Assembly (NCBI RefSeq): GCF_004664715.2
Contig: NC_051069.1
Span: forward strand, 75,104,647-75,168,646
Direction of reading: 5' to 3'
DNA length: 64,000 nt
DNA from: Peromyscus leucopus
Taxonomy: Eukaryota; Chordata; Mammalia; Rodentia; Cricetidae
Part shown: piece after piece, positions 21,462-32,163 of the stretch
How positions within the stretch are numbered: the stretch's first letter is position 1
Layout of the letters: each line of letters opens with the position of its first letter
Position numbers and translations under genes: made by a program
The notes under the pieces: generated by a model
The model's database searches: none
What the model saw: only the letters and a program-made list of their open reading frames with translations
Told to the model about the DNA's origin: nothing

Positions 21462-22662
21462 TTTGTTGTTTGAGAATTTCATACATGCATATAGTTATGT
21501 TTGAGAAACCCCAACTCTCACTTGCTTACCCTCCAACTTCTCGCTTAACTCCCATTATCATCCCTCATCCCTAAATCTCATGTGTTCTTTTCTCTATAAA
21601 ACCACTGAGTTCCCTTAGTGTTGCCAGACATGTACGACTGTAGGGATGTCTAATGAAGTAAGGGTAGCCTCTCAAGGGTTGATTCCTGAAAACAAAACAA
21701 AATGAAACATAACATAAACTGGTCACCCTCTCCAAACAGTCATCAGTTGCCAATAGCTCCTCAGCTAGCAATGGGACTTTATGGCCATCTCCTCCATCCA
21801 TGCTGTGATTTTTCCTGGGTTGATCTTGCACATGTAGTCAAAGGTGCTGGGAATTCCTATGTGCAATTGCCTTGTTAGTTCAGAAATGCTGTTTTGTTAC
21901 AGTTTTCCACTGCTTTGGGTGGGCTCTTGCCATCTTTCCAATCCCTCTTCTGCAATGATCCTCAAATCTTGAGAGGAGGGGATGTGATACAGACATTCCA
22001 TTTAGAGCTGAGCACTTCACAGTCTCTAATTTTCTGCATGTTGACTAGTTGGGGGTCTCTATGTTCATCACCATCTACTGCAAAAAGAATCCTCTCTGCT
22101 AACAGTTAAGAGATGCACTTGTGAACTTAACATCATGCCCATTTACAAAATGATAGCAGTAGGTTCTCCCTAGGAGGCCAAGTACTGATCCATCTAGCTA
22201 GTTTCTTGACCTCATTAATAATGACAACCACAAGTTTAATTTTGTGAAGCAACCCTTAAATCCTGACCGAGAGTGGTTGGTTGCTGCCGTAACATTTGTG
22301 CCACCAGTGGCAGATCTTGTTAGACATTTTGATACTGAAGTTAAAGAGTTCACACCTGAAAAACACTGATGATTACTTTTATCCTCCAGTAGCATGCATA
22401 GCAACTCCCAGCACTATGAAAGTTAGTCAATAGGGATTAAGCATCTAGGCTAGTACCAGCTTGGTTTCTCACATTCTATGACTCAAGTCTGTAGTGTCTT
22501 CAGCAATAGAGTATTACCATCAAGTTCTGGAGGATAACCAAAAGCAATGTCAATAGTCTGCAATGTTTGGTGGTCTATGCGACCCCACTGATCAACAACT
22601 CAAAAAGAAATAACTCTTTTCTGGCACTGGGTTTATCTGATAGTCTATGATGTCTGGAAGAA

Positions 22663-22664
<2 letters not shown>

Positions 22665-22717
<53 letters not shown>
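22665..22717. repeat. (AT)n microsatellite
   Basis: A pure AT run of about 53 bp, self-complementary, inside the L1 3' UTR. Confidence 0.96.
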
Positions 22718-22719
<2 letters not shown>

Positions 22720-22724
22720 ATTCC

Positions 22725-22729
<5 letters not shown>

Positions 22730-22773
<44 letters not shown>
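22730..22773. repeat. (GT)n microsatellite
   Basis: A GT run of about 44 bp, separated from the AT run by 12 bp. Confidence 0.96.
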
Positions 22774-22775
<2 letters not shown>

Positions 22776-23795
22776 CACACATTTTAGGAATCTTTACAGT
22801 ATTAGGATTCCATATGGCTTCTTCAAAGATCAGTAGAGTTAGTTTTCCTTCCCTATACTTTTCTCCTCTACCTTTCCCTACTGCTACTACCCAACTTAGC
22901 CATTATTGCTCTTTGATTCTCCACTCCAACTTTGCTACCTGCATTGGGTCTCCTTTCTCTGAAAGACACTTCCCTTAGCCATTTACCAGTCTCTTGATTT
23001 CTCTGGTTGTTCTAATTTAAACACATATCTAAAGATTCAAAGTCAGAATCCACACATGTGATGTTTGCCTTTCTGAATCTGGCTAATGTCATTTAGAATG
23101 ATTATTTACAACCCCATCCATTTACTTGCAGATTTCATAGGTTTATTTTTTCACAACAGCTGAATAGTACTCCATTGCATAAATGTACATGATTCCTATG
23201 TATTCACCAGCTGATGGATAACAAGGCTAATTCCATTTCACTGCAAATGTGAATAGAGCAATGATGAACATGGATGAGCAAATATATCCATAGTGAGATA
23301 TAAAGTCCTTTGAGTATCTGCCTAAGAGTGATAGAGCTGGATCATATGAAAGATATAGTTCTAGCTTTTTGAGGATCTTCCATACTGAGTTCCACGGCAG
23401 CTGCACCATTTTGCACTCTCCCCAACAATAGATATATGTTGCCCTTTCCCCCACACTCATGCCAGCATTTGTTATTTCTTTTTTGGACCATACCCATTCC
23501 TATTAGTGTAAGATAAAGCTTCCAAGGAGTTTGCACTTGCATTTCCTCATAGGTATGGATGCTGAACATTTTAATATTTTGCACCCATCCATTCATGTTT
23601 CTTCTTTTAAGAACTTTCTGTTTAGTTTCATGTCCCAATTTTTAATTAGGTTGTTTGTTTTCTTAACGTTTGTGAGTTCTTTGTATATTCCAGACACGAT
23701 CTCTGTCAGTTGTATATCTGGAAAAGCCTTTTTTCCTCCTCATTCTGTAAGTTTCCTTTCACTGTTAAGAAAGGCTAATGAAACCATTCTGTGTT

Positions 23796-24084
23796 TTTAG
23801 CCATAACCCCTGCTGTGCTTATAGCCATATACTTTATGTCTGCTTTATTTTTTAGAATGCCTACAGACTAAGTGCTAAAGAAAGTGTCATGTACATGATT
23901 TGTGTGTTCTAAATACTCTGCCTACTTTGGAGAAAAGAGAGAAGTAGTTGAAAGGGGATTAGAAGAACCTTACATCTTCATCTGGTGAAGAGTCCTTGTA
24001 ACTGTTCAGATTGGCAGTGTGCATTCAAATTTCAGCACCTCAGTTTGTCTTGATACCATTCCTCAGGTACACAGTACTAAGCCC
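23796..24084. other. Unassigned sequence
   Basis: Nothing recognised. Confidence 0.4.
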
Positions 24085-24190
24085 ATTGTTTCCCCACCAT
24101 ATGGTTTTACTCAAGGAGAATGGGAATTATGGTAACTGGGCCTACCTGTGCATTGTGAAAGTTAAATGAGAAGAAAGTTAAATTTGTTCA
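24085..24190 (+). repeat. MIR SINE fragment
   Basis: 'gagaatgggaattatggtaactgggcctacctgtgcattgtgaaagttaaatgag' follows the MIR 3' half ('aaatgggaataatagtacctacc...gattaaatgag'). Confidence 0.65.
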
Positions 24191-24614
24191 ATATTTACCT
24201 CTTAGTAATGGTCTATTCCTACCATTATCAAAAAGTAAAACTACAATGGGTATTTGCAATTTTTCCTTATACTGACATCCTAAGTAAAGATAAGACATTT
24301 TTGAGCACCATTGACATTTGCAAGTTTTTAAAAAAGAAGATGGCTACACTGATTCAAGCACTGGGCTAGATATAAGCAGACTGTCCCTAAATCTGACTCC
24401 TCTAAAAAGCCCTTACATTCACGGATAGGTCTGCAATTTTTCTGGAATAGTATTTCCAGACTAAAGTTGAGCAAGAAAGCCCAGATCATAAGATTATGGG
24501 AAAGACAGGGAGTATTTCTGTATGTCACTCATTGACAACATGGTAGCTTACTAATATTATTGAAGAAAACAAAGTTCAACTCACTAAGACATCTCCAGCC
24601 AGGTCTAGTTAGTA
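24191..24614. other. Unassigned stretch
   Basis: No gene or repeat recognised. Confidence 0.4.
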
Positions 24615-24765
24615 ATCTAGTAAGTTGATTCTCAGGAGGGAAAGGTAGGAGGATTTCAAGTTCAAGGCCAGCCTACTACACTACACTGCAAGACCTTGTC
24701 TTTAAATTTCTTCTTCCTCTTCTTCTCCTTCTTTTTCTTCCTCTTCTCCTCCTCCTTCTGTACTT
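24615..24765 (+). repeat. Partial B1-type SINE with pyrimidine-rich tract
   Basis: CTCAGGAGGGAAAGGTAGGAGGATTTCAAGTTC and AAGGCCAGCCTACTACAC match the B1 middle, and 'caagaccttgtctttaaa' matches its 3' part. A TTC/CTT-rich tract at 24706-24765 follows. Confidence 0.7.
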
Positions 24766-24892
24766 TCATCTCTGCCCATGACTACATCTAAACATTTTTC
24801 TCTAAGTTCTCTTTATTCTTTCAGGCTCATCCCAATCTTATCACCTTAACACCATAGTATGTTTCCCTATCCTGCCAACTCAGTATCTACTC
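24766..24892. other. Unassigned host sequence left of an L1 insertion
   Basis: Continuous by sequence with 26497 onward once the intervening L1 is removed. Confidence 0.5.
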
Positions 24893-26509
24893 CTCATCCT
24901 GCCTTCTTTTTTTTTTTTGAAAAATTATGTATTTTTTAAAGACATACACTAGAAAAGAGCAATTCAAGCAATCTGACGATAGAATTATTGAGATTTTGAG
25001 ATTCCAAGGTAGTTATCTTCAGATTCTTAGAAATTCCCCCATCTTTTTTTTCTTCTTCTTTTTTATTTTATTTTATTTTATTTTACAATACAATTCAGTT
25101 CTACATATCAGCCAAGGATTCCCTTGTTCTCCCCCCTCCCACCCCTCTCCCCTTCCCCCCAGCCCACCCCCCATTCCAACCTCCTCCAGGACAAAGCCTC
25201 CCCCGAGGATTGAGATCAACCTGGTAACCTCAGTCCAGGCAGGTCCAGTCCCCTCCTCCCAGGCTGAGCCAAGTATCCCTGTATAAGCCCCAGGTTTCAA
25301 AAAGCCAACTCAGGCACTGAGCACAGGACCCGGTCCCACTGCCTAGATGCCTCCCAAACAAATCATGCCAATCAACTGTCTCACCCATTCAGAGGGCCTG
25401 ATCCAGTTGGGGGCCCCTCAGCCATTGGTTCATGGTTCATGTGTTTCCATTTGTTTGGCTATTTGTCCCTGTGCTTTATCCAACCTTGGTTTCAACAATT
25501 CTCACTCATATAAACCCTCCTCTTTCTCGCTAATTAGATTCCCGGAGCTCCACCCAGGGCCTAGCCGTGGATCTCTGCATCCAGTTCCCTCAGTCATTGG
25601 ATGGGGTTTCTAGCAAGACAATTAGGGTGTTTGGCCATCCCATCACCAGAGTAGGTCAGTTTGGGCTGTCTCTTGACCATTGCCAGCAGTCTATTGTGGG
25701 GGTATCTTTGTGGATTTATGTGGACCTCTCTAGCACTTTGCTTCTTCCTATTCTCATATGGTCTTCATTTACCATGGTCTCCTATTCCTTGTTCTCCCTC
25801 TCTGTTCTTGATCCAGCTGTGATCTCCCGCTCCCCCAAGCTCTCTTTCCCTCGACCCTCGCCCTTCATTACCCTCAATCATGTCCAGGCTGTTCATGTAG
25901 ATCTCATCCATTTTCTGTCATTGGGCGATCCCCGTGTCTTTCTTGGGGTCCTGTTTTCCAGGTAGCCTCACTGGTGTTGTGAGTAGCAGTCCAGTCATCC
26001 TTGTTCCACATCTAGTATCCTCCTATGAGTGAGTACATACCATGTTTGTCTTTCTGAGTCTGGGTTTCCTCACTCAGGATGATTTTTTCTAGATCCATCC
26101 ATTTGCCTGCAAACCTCATGATGTCATTTTTTTCTCTGTTGAGTAGTATTCCATTGTGTATATATGCCACATTTTATTTATCAGTTTTTCAGTTGAAGGG
26201 CATCTAGGTTGTTTCCAGATTTTGGCTATTACAAACAATACTGATATGAACATAGCTGAGCAAGTGCTCTTGTGGTATAATTGAGCATTCCATGGGTATA
26301 TGCCCAAGAGTGATATAGCTGCATCTTGGGGGAGATTGATTCCCAATTTTCTAAGAAAGCACCATATTGATTTCCAAAGTGGTTGTACAAGCTTGCATTC
26401 CCACCAGCAGTGGAGGAGAGTTCCCCTAGCTTCACATCCTCTCCAGCATAAGGTGTCTGGTGTTTTTGATCTTAGCCATTCTGACAGGTGTAAGGTCTCA
26501 TCCTGCCTC
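24893..26509 (-). mobile_element. Young L1 with TSD and probable 3' transduction
   Basis: A minus-strand cricetid L1. Its own 3' tail (TTTTATTTTATTTTATTTTA) is at about 25041-25082, followed by the 3' UTR complement and the ORF2 C-terminus complement up to 26496 (5' truncation). The flanking direct repeat CTCATCCTGCCT is at 24893-24904 and 26497-26508. The left copy does not touch the L1 tail. It touches a separate T12 run at 24907-24918, with 122 bp of other DNA between. This fits read-through of the L1 poly(A) site and use of a downstream one. Confidence 0.85.
24919..25040 (-). other. Segment carried by L1 3' transduction
   Basis: About 122 bp of non-L1 DNA between the L1's own A-rich tail and a second poly(A) that abuts the TSD. 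No clear AATAAA precedes the outer poly(A) on the minus strand. It would mark the location of the source L1 elsewhere in the genome. Confidence 0.75.
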
Positions 26510-27606
26510 TTTTACTTGAACTCCCACAATGCAGTCTTTCATCTCTTTGCATCATCTTGTTGTGCCATGTCATAATTTCTTTAGTTCTTGTCTTAACTCT
26601 CCCATGCTTCCTCAGCAGAGTGAAAAGCTCTGAGTGACTTTCATTCTATGAATAATTACTACCTCTTGAGTGCAAGACATGATCATACACCAGTAATGGT
26701 TGAATTAGATTAGATTAAATTTAAATGAGTTTTCATTAATGAAATATTTCTTCTGATGAGGAATCATTGTTTCTGGTCATTAAATTTTCATCTTACCTTA
26801 GGAGTAAAACTGTAATAGTACAATATGCATTGGGGTTAGGAGACAAAATATCTAAATAAATTATTGATAAAACATGTAAAAGAATCATTTTATTCCAGAA
26901 GCCCTAAGAAAATGTGTTTCAGATCTTCTAGTTATCCTGTTTGATAATTCAAGATAAAAGAATGGCTGTGCAAATGTTTGCAAAGGGGAAAACATTATAT
27001 AAATACACGTTGGAAGTATTTAGTTGCAGAATGCAAAATGTCATTTCCTTGGCTTGAAACCATGAAAGAGAGAAATTTCACTACTAAGAATAGGAAGATA
27101 AAGTCTATTTTTGTACCTACCCAATTGGACAGATTCATGGCACATCAATAAGAGATATTTTATGGCCATTTTTACAACAAAGATGAACTGTACCCTTTAA
27201 AAGATTCAGTTTTTAATATCTGGAAAGGGCATTGCAGAAGTTTTATTTTGCAATTTTTTTCTTCCAAGGTGGTAACTATATGATTATCAATCACCCAGCA
27301 CACAATAACTCAGACAAAGATTTATACTAATTTAGACAATCACCTAAGTTTCTCCTGGAGTCTGCCAGTTCTTGTTTTTTTTTTCATACTAACTTATTAT
27401 GGATATTTTACAAATTATAGAAAATAAGCATTGGATAGGTGTCACTATTATATCAACTATTTCAGGAATATACTACAAACAAAATAGGTTTTCTCAACTT
27501 CTCTATATGATTTCACTGTTTCTCCTTTTGTTCATGTACTCTGATTTCATGTACTCTGCTATCACTTAATCCAGGCCAAGCAGGGTTTCCTTCTCAAAGA
27601 CTTCCT
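26510..27606. other. Unassigned AT-rich stretch
   Basis: No gene or confident repeat. A few T and A runs (for example 27375-27385). Confidence 0.45.
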
Positions 27607-27809
27607 TAGTGGTTTTCAACCTGTGGATCATGACCCCTCTGGAGGTCACATATCAGATGTCCTGCATATCGGATATTTACATTATGATTCATAACAGTAG
27701 CAAAATGAGAGTTACAAAGTAGCAACAAAATAATTTTATGGCTGGGGGTCATGACAACATGAGGAACTGTATTAAAGAGTCGCAGTATTAAGAAAGTTGA
27801 GAACCACTG
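27607..27809. mobile_element. URR1-type hAT MITE
   Basis: Ends TAGTGGTTTTCAACCTGTGG and GTTGAGAACCACTG. The body matches 6384-6602 in the same orientation ('attatgattcataacagtagcaaaat', 'gaactgtattaaagagtcgcag'). It is more diverged and no 8-bp TSD is visible. Confidence 0.88.
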
Positions 27810-27820
27810 CTCAACAGTGG

Positions 27821-28110
27821 TTTTTTTTCTTAATTTTTATTAGTTTCTCATGAGGTTTCTGTCCTCTGATCCTACCTTTTGTGAGATGCCAAAAGCTCGG
27901 CAGTAGATGGTGTCCCGATAGAAACGAATGTTGACAACCTGACATAGCCCTGGAACCTTTCTAGAACCGCCCCCTCCAATTTCCCATGGAACTTTATGAG
28001 AATGAGAATAACTAGCTATAGACCTTGATGAAATAGTGACAGCAATAAGCAAGAGCCATGATTTCATAAAGGTTTTGCAGAATCTTTCCATATGTCACAG
28101 TCCCACCTTA
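27821..28110 (-). other. Unidentified segment with 83-codon frame and A-rich 3' end
   Basis: On the minus strand, 28091-27840 is an open frame of 83 codons starting MERFCKTFMKSWLLLIAV, with a hydrophobic stretch at residues 11-20 like a signal peptide. There are three cysteines (residue 5 and two near the middle and C-terminus). The TAA stop overlaps an AATAAA, and an 8-A run follows about 14 bases later. No family is recognised. It could be the 3' end of a retrocopied transcript, a terminal exon, or a chance frame. A TGA lies two codons upstream of the ATG. No flanking TSD was found. Confidence 0.3.
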
Positions 28111-28149
28111 CATTAGATTAATTGTGACTTTTAGAGGTCGTTAGTTTTT

Positions 28150-28320
28150 CCTCAGTCTTTTTGTTTGTTTGTTTGTTTTGTTTTTTCACATTAGTCCTTT
28201 ATCTCCATGCAAACACTGACTTCACATATCCAGCTCTGGTAATGGTACAGAAACCAGAGCAGAGCTCACATTGGCGGGCATGGTCAATTCTTCCAAAAGC
28301 ACTGTAGACCTTCCTAGAAG
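28150..28320 (-). other. Possible retrocopy fragment with (CAAA)n tail
   Basis: On the minus strand, complex sequence ends in GATAAAGGACTAATGTG followed by A6 and (CAAA)n (28157-28190 on plus: TTTG units). One frame gives a short peptide with four cysteines before a stop. The layout resembles a poly(A)-tailed retrocopy, but there is no recognised parent and no TSD. Confidence 0.3.
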
Positions 28321-29789
28321 TACAGCCAATATTTCATTTGCTTGCATTAATGATAAGGGAAGCTTTTTATAACATATTCACATTACTGTTTTTAGCAAAA
28401 CTGAAATTTATTTCACTCTAGAAACACATTAAGCTGCCTCTGCATCCAAACAACTTGTTATGCAACACTTCAGCACATCCCAAACTTACCCTACCTCATT
28501 TTATAATTTCACTTCTTAAATATCGTTTACTATGTTTTTTGCTACTCCCAGAATATAAAATCTCATTTTTAAGACCCTTTTATAAAGTCTGCTTGTTTTC
28601 TGTTTGTTTGTTAGTTTTGTAAGCAAGTGATGGCCAGAACTCATGATTCCCATGGGTTTTTCTTAATTTTATACAAAAACAAGATTTGCAGTTCTAAAAT
28701 GTTGAGTGACTATAAATCTATATTTGCCTGTTTGTTCATTCGCCTTCATAAATCCTCTGGACCTGATACCCCTAATTAGCATCCCTAGCATCCCAGGTGT
28801 GCACAGATGTGCTATCTGCTAATGCATACTTATCTATTTTGATGAATTATGGAAACATGCTGAGAGATTTATTTTGCAATGTGATGATATTATACTTTGC
28901 TGTCTACATCTTTATTAAAAAGAACTAAATTAGTGAACCTAGAATAGAGACCAGGGAGATGAGAAAATCTTATACTGGTATCAACAACTGGTTAAGTTGT
29001 TGGGGACTAGTCAACAACAGTCACGCTAGTATAGGTTATTAATGAGCAAATTGAAACTAGCTACATAGTGCTAGATTATAGTCAGAAACATTCTCACTGC
29101 TGCAACTTTAACTTGAAGTACATACTGACGTATAGTTTCCAAAACGAGCTTGTAAATGTGTACACACATGAGTTAGTGTTCATAAATATGTTTCCTAGCT
29201 CTGCCCATTGAGAAGCTATAACATTCCAGGAGTGAGGAGGATACTCAGTGTCTTGATGTTGGGTTTTTATACTATTCAACAATGAAAGGATGAAGGATCC
29301 TTGGAGAAATGGATGATTATAGAATTAAGGCCAGAAATAAGCAAAATAAGCTTGAAGTATTATATACAGGTAGAAGGTAAAGAAATAATAAATAAGATGA
29401 TGGGGATGTATCAAAGGGACCTCTGAATCAACATGAAATTCTTTCCAAAGGCCAGAACTAAAATTATTTGAGCAAAAAAATAAATAATGGATCAATAAAT
29501 TGCAACTCAAAATACAGAGTACATATCTATGAGCCAGTAATTATGTAAATAAGTGAACAGATAAATGGGAAGACAATCCCTTTCTGTAAAACAATTGCAG
29601 GTGATCCATGCACACATGGCCCTCTCCAGAAAGTAGTGCTTATAAAATGACCTCCACTCGCTGACTTGCTTTCAAGTGTGGGGACAGGTCTAGATTTCCA
29701 GAGGTAAACCTGGTGAACAAGGTTAACACTATCATTCACAAATAATGTTGGCAATCTACCTTGCTATGCAATGAGAAGGGCATTTTTCT
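28321..29789. other. Repeat-poor stretch
   Basis: No confident repeat or gene. A small stem (CAACAAC/GTTGTTG) lies near 28983-29004. The last 250 bases may be more of the old L1 that follows but are too diverged to call. Confidence 0.4.
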
Positions 29790-30215
29790 TCTGTTCTACT
29801 TCTAAAAATCTCATCTACTCCAACCCAATCATGAGGAAAAAAAAACCATCAGGCAAAACCAAAATGAGGGACTTCTACAAACACTGCAAGCAGCACTTTT
29901 GGAAATGATTAATGTCACCATAAACAAGAAAAATCATGAGGCATCAGCATGGATGCTGAAGGACACACAGCTGAGAACACCTAAAGAAGCCTGGGAATAA
30001 GTACAATGTGCCCTTCATTGGATGGGATCCTGCCATGGGGAAGCACAGGAAGGGAAGAGATTTAATTTTCACCAAGTGAGAAGTTCAGTCGGTTGTAATG
30101 TCACTGTTGGTTCTATACTTGGGACAAATGTGCTATTGTTAGTATAGGAGATGCTGGTACACGAGAACTCAGTACCATCTTTGCAGATTTTCTATACATT
30201 TAACAATATTCAAAA
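29790..30215 (+). repeat. Ancient L1 3' UTR (L1M-type)
   Basis: 'ccaatcatgaggaaa' and 'aaccaaaatgagggacttctac', 'attggatgggatcctg', 'cttgggacaaatgtgctattgttag', then 'gtaccatctttgcagattttctatacatttaacaatattcaaaat' reproduce an L1M tail in order. Confidence 0.75.
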
Positions 30216-30217
30216 TG

Positions 30218-30455
30218 GGTGAACTGGAGACATGGCTCAGTATTTAAGATCACCAGAGACATTTGCAGAGGATGCTAGTTTGGGTCTCAAAACACACACA
30301 GTGTCTCCAATTATCTGTACCTCCATTTCTAAGGGATCCAATGCCTTTTTCTGGCCCCCAAGAATATCAGCCAAATATGTGGTGTGTGCATGCATGCATG
30401 TGTGTAAAATGTGGTACAGGAAAACTCATACACATAAAATAAAAAAATCATTTAA
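30218..30455 (+). repeat. B2/B3-type SINE
   Basis: GAACTGGAGACATGGCTCAG (tRNA-like head), GCAGAGGATGCTAGTTTGGG, 'tctggcccccaagaat', 'ggtgtgtgcatgcatgcatg', then ACACATAAAATAAAAAAATC as the tail with AATAAA. Confidence 0.85.
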
Positions 30456-30507
30456 TAATGATTAATAGCAATAAATCATTTAATAATTATCAAAATAAAA
30501 TAAATAA

Positions 30508-30580
30508 ATGATGTATTTATTTTACGTGCATTGGTGTTTTGTCTGCATGTATGTCTGTGTGAGGACATCAGATCCTCCTT
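30508..30580 (-). repeat. B3 SINE 3' part, inverted
   Basis: TTTATTTTACGTGCATTGGTG, TTTTGTCTGCATGTATGTCT and GTGTGAGGACATCAGATCC are the complement of a B3 3' half. It abuts a plus-strand copy. Confidence 0.8.
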
Positions 30581-30582
30581 TT

Positions 30583-30770
30583 GGGGCTAGAGACACAGCC
30601 TAGAGGCTTGTCCAGGAGACCTGGGTCCAGTTTCCAGAACCTAAAATGAGCAGTGTACAGCCATCTATGGCAGTAGCTCCAGGGCATCCAGCCCCCTTTT
30701 CTGATCTCTGAAGGCACTTACCCATGTGCATCTACACACATACAAATATAAAAATGACTCTTAGAAGTTT
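30583..30770 (+). repeat. B3-type SINE
   Basis: GGGGCTAGAGACACAGCC head, CAGGAGACCTGGGTCCAG, 'agtagctccagggcatccag', 'ttctgatctctgaaggcac', ending near ACACATACAAATATAAAAA. It forms a head-adjacent inverted pair with 30508-30580. Confidence 0.8.
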
Positions 30771-31033
30771 ATTTCCACCTATGCACATCTATAAATATAA
30801 AATTATTTTTAGAAGATTCTTTACATTTTAAACATGAAAGCAAGTATCAGCGCATCTTCTAAAATCAGGAAATGTAAATTTCAGTTGTTTTCATTTGGCA
30901 TGACCAATATAGTCCTTTTACATATGCAGATACAAAAGAAATATACTTTTAAAAAGTCTCAAGGAAGACCTAATCACAGTGAACAAGCTCAGCTATTGAT
31001 ACCTGCCCCCACCCCCACCCCCAGTCCAACCAT

Positions 31034-31043
<10 letters not shown>

Positions 31044-31104
<61 letters not shown>
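31044..31104. repeat. (GA)n microsatellite
   Basis: A GA run of about 61 bp, preceded by a short CA run and three C5 blocks (31003-31022). Confidence 0.97.
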
Positions 31105-31108
<4 letters not shown>

Positions 31109-31741
31109 CTGAGAGCTCTGGCTCAGTACACTGGCTTTATAGGAAGTATGGGCAACTTCTAGTGACTCAGACCTTCTTACTTTAGTGGGAACGAGTTTGA
31201 GCAACACAGGTTCTGGGTGCGGGGTGCGGCTGGGATGGAGAAGACCTCCACAAGCACACCCTACAAACCTCGGTAGATCGTCTGTCAGATGCCCTGAAGC
31301 CACAGACTGCACTGATGTAGTCAAGGCTGTGTCACATCTGGGCATAGTCCACTGTTCAGGAAATCTGAGCATGCTTTTAAACCATTCGCCTTATCCCAAC
31401 TGCATAATTGGGGCTAGAAATCCCTCCTGCATTTTCACTCAAACAAGAGAAAGCAGATCCTATTTTTAAAACATGGGTGTTAAAAAGAGAATAAGAAGAA
31501 GGTGTCAATCAAAGCTAACCTTCCTAGGACTCTGAGAAGTGGACAGTCCACCTCTATTTATTTGAAGAAAGCAGTCTGAGGGAATGTAGGTTATAATGAG
31601 AATGACATCTTCAAGGTCACAATCTGCCAAGTTCACATTGATACTTTAAGGCAGGGGTCTGAGAGAACAGATGTCAGAAGGTCAGTCCCAGCTGGCTTCT
31701 GTCTACAGGAAGGTAGACTAAATGTGAATGAATGTTGTTGT
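31105..31741. other. Unassigned stretch
   Basis: No gene or repeat recognised. Slightly GC-richer than its surroundings around 31185-31330. Confidence 0.4.
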
Positions 31742-31893
31742 TATTTTGCTTATTTTGTTTGTTTATTTGAGACGGGGTCTTACTGTATGGTCCTGATTGG
31801 CCTGGAATTTTGTATATAGACCAGTCTGGCCTAGAATTCACAGAGATCCACCAGCATCTGCCTCCTGGATACAAGGAATAAAAACCTGTATGA
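31742..31893 (-). repeat. B1 SINE
   Basis: Plus strand GAGACGGGGTCTTACTGTATG, CAGTCTGGCCTAGAATTCAC and AGATCCACCAGCATCTGCCT are the complement of B1. The TTTG-rich A-tail is on the left. Confidence 0.85.
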
Positions 31894-32163
31894 GCCCAAT
31901 CAAATGTATCTGGGGTGTGACTAGATGGAAGGCCTTTCATCTGCAGTTTCTGGCCTAATTACATCATTGTAATTCTGAACACTCAGAAATTAAAATGTGT
32001 TTTCCAGTGTTCTGAGTGAATCAAACTTAGAGAAGGTGTCTGTGAAAGCTGGCCTAACACACATGGTCATTTCAAAAAGAAAAACATCTCGGGACAAAGG
32101 CAAGACAAATTCCTACTTTAAAACTGGTAGATTCAGGGACCAAAGAGAAACATCAGTCAGTAG
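31894..32163. other. Unassigned sequence
   Basis: Nothing recognised between a B1 and the following LTR. Confidence 0.4.

Larger units (their letters stand above)
21462..23795 (-). pseudogene. 5'-truncated rodent L1 (3' UTR and ORF2 C-terminus)
   Basis: Starts with the complement of the L1 end (TTTGAGAATTTCATACATGC). A long 3' UTR follows (AATAGCTCCTCAGCTAGCAA, 'ccatctactgcaaaaagaatcctctctg', 'ttaccatcaagttctgg'), with AT and GT expansions inside it. From about 23080 comes the complement of ORF2 ('gaatagtactccattgcataaatgtac', 'cctaagagtgatagagctggatcat'), broken by stops. It is truncated near 23795, and the poly(A) tail is lost. Confidence 0.87.

Noticed and set aside
30218..30290. tRNA-like promoter boxes in B2/B3 SINEs
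   Set aside because: These are SINE heads with degraded arms; none folds as a complete tRNA gene, so no tRNA is called.
31003..31022. G-quadruplex on the minus strand
   Set aside because: Only three C5 blocks are present. A fourth run is lacking, so the motif is incomplete.
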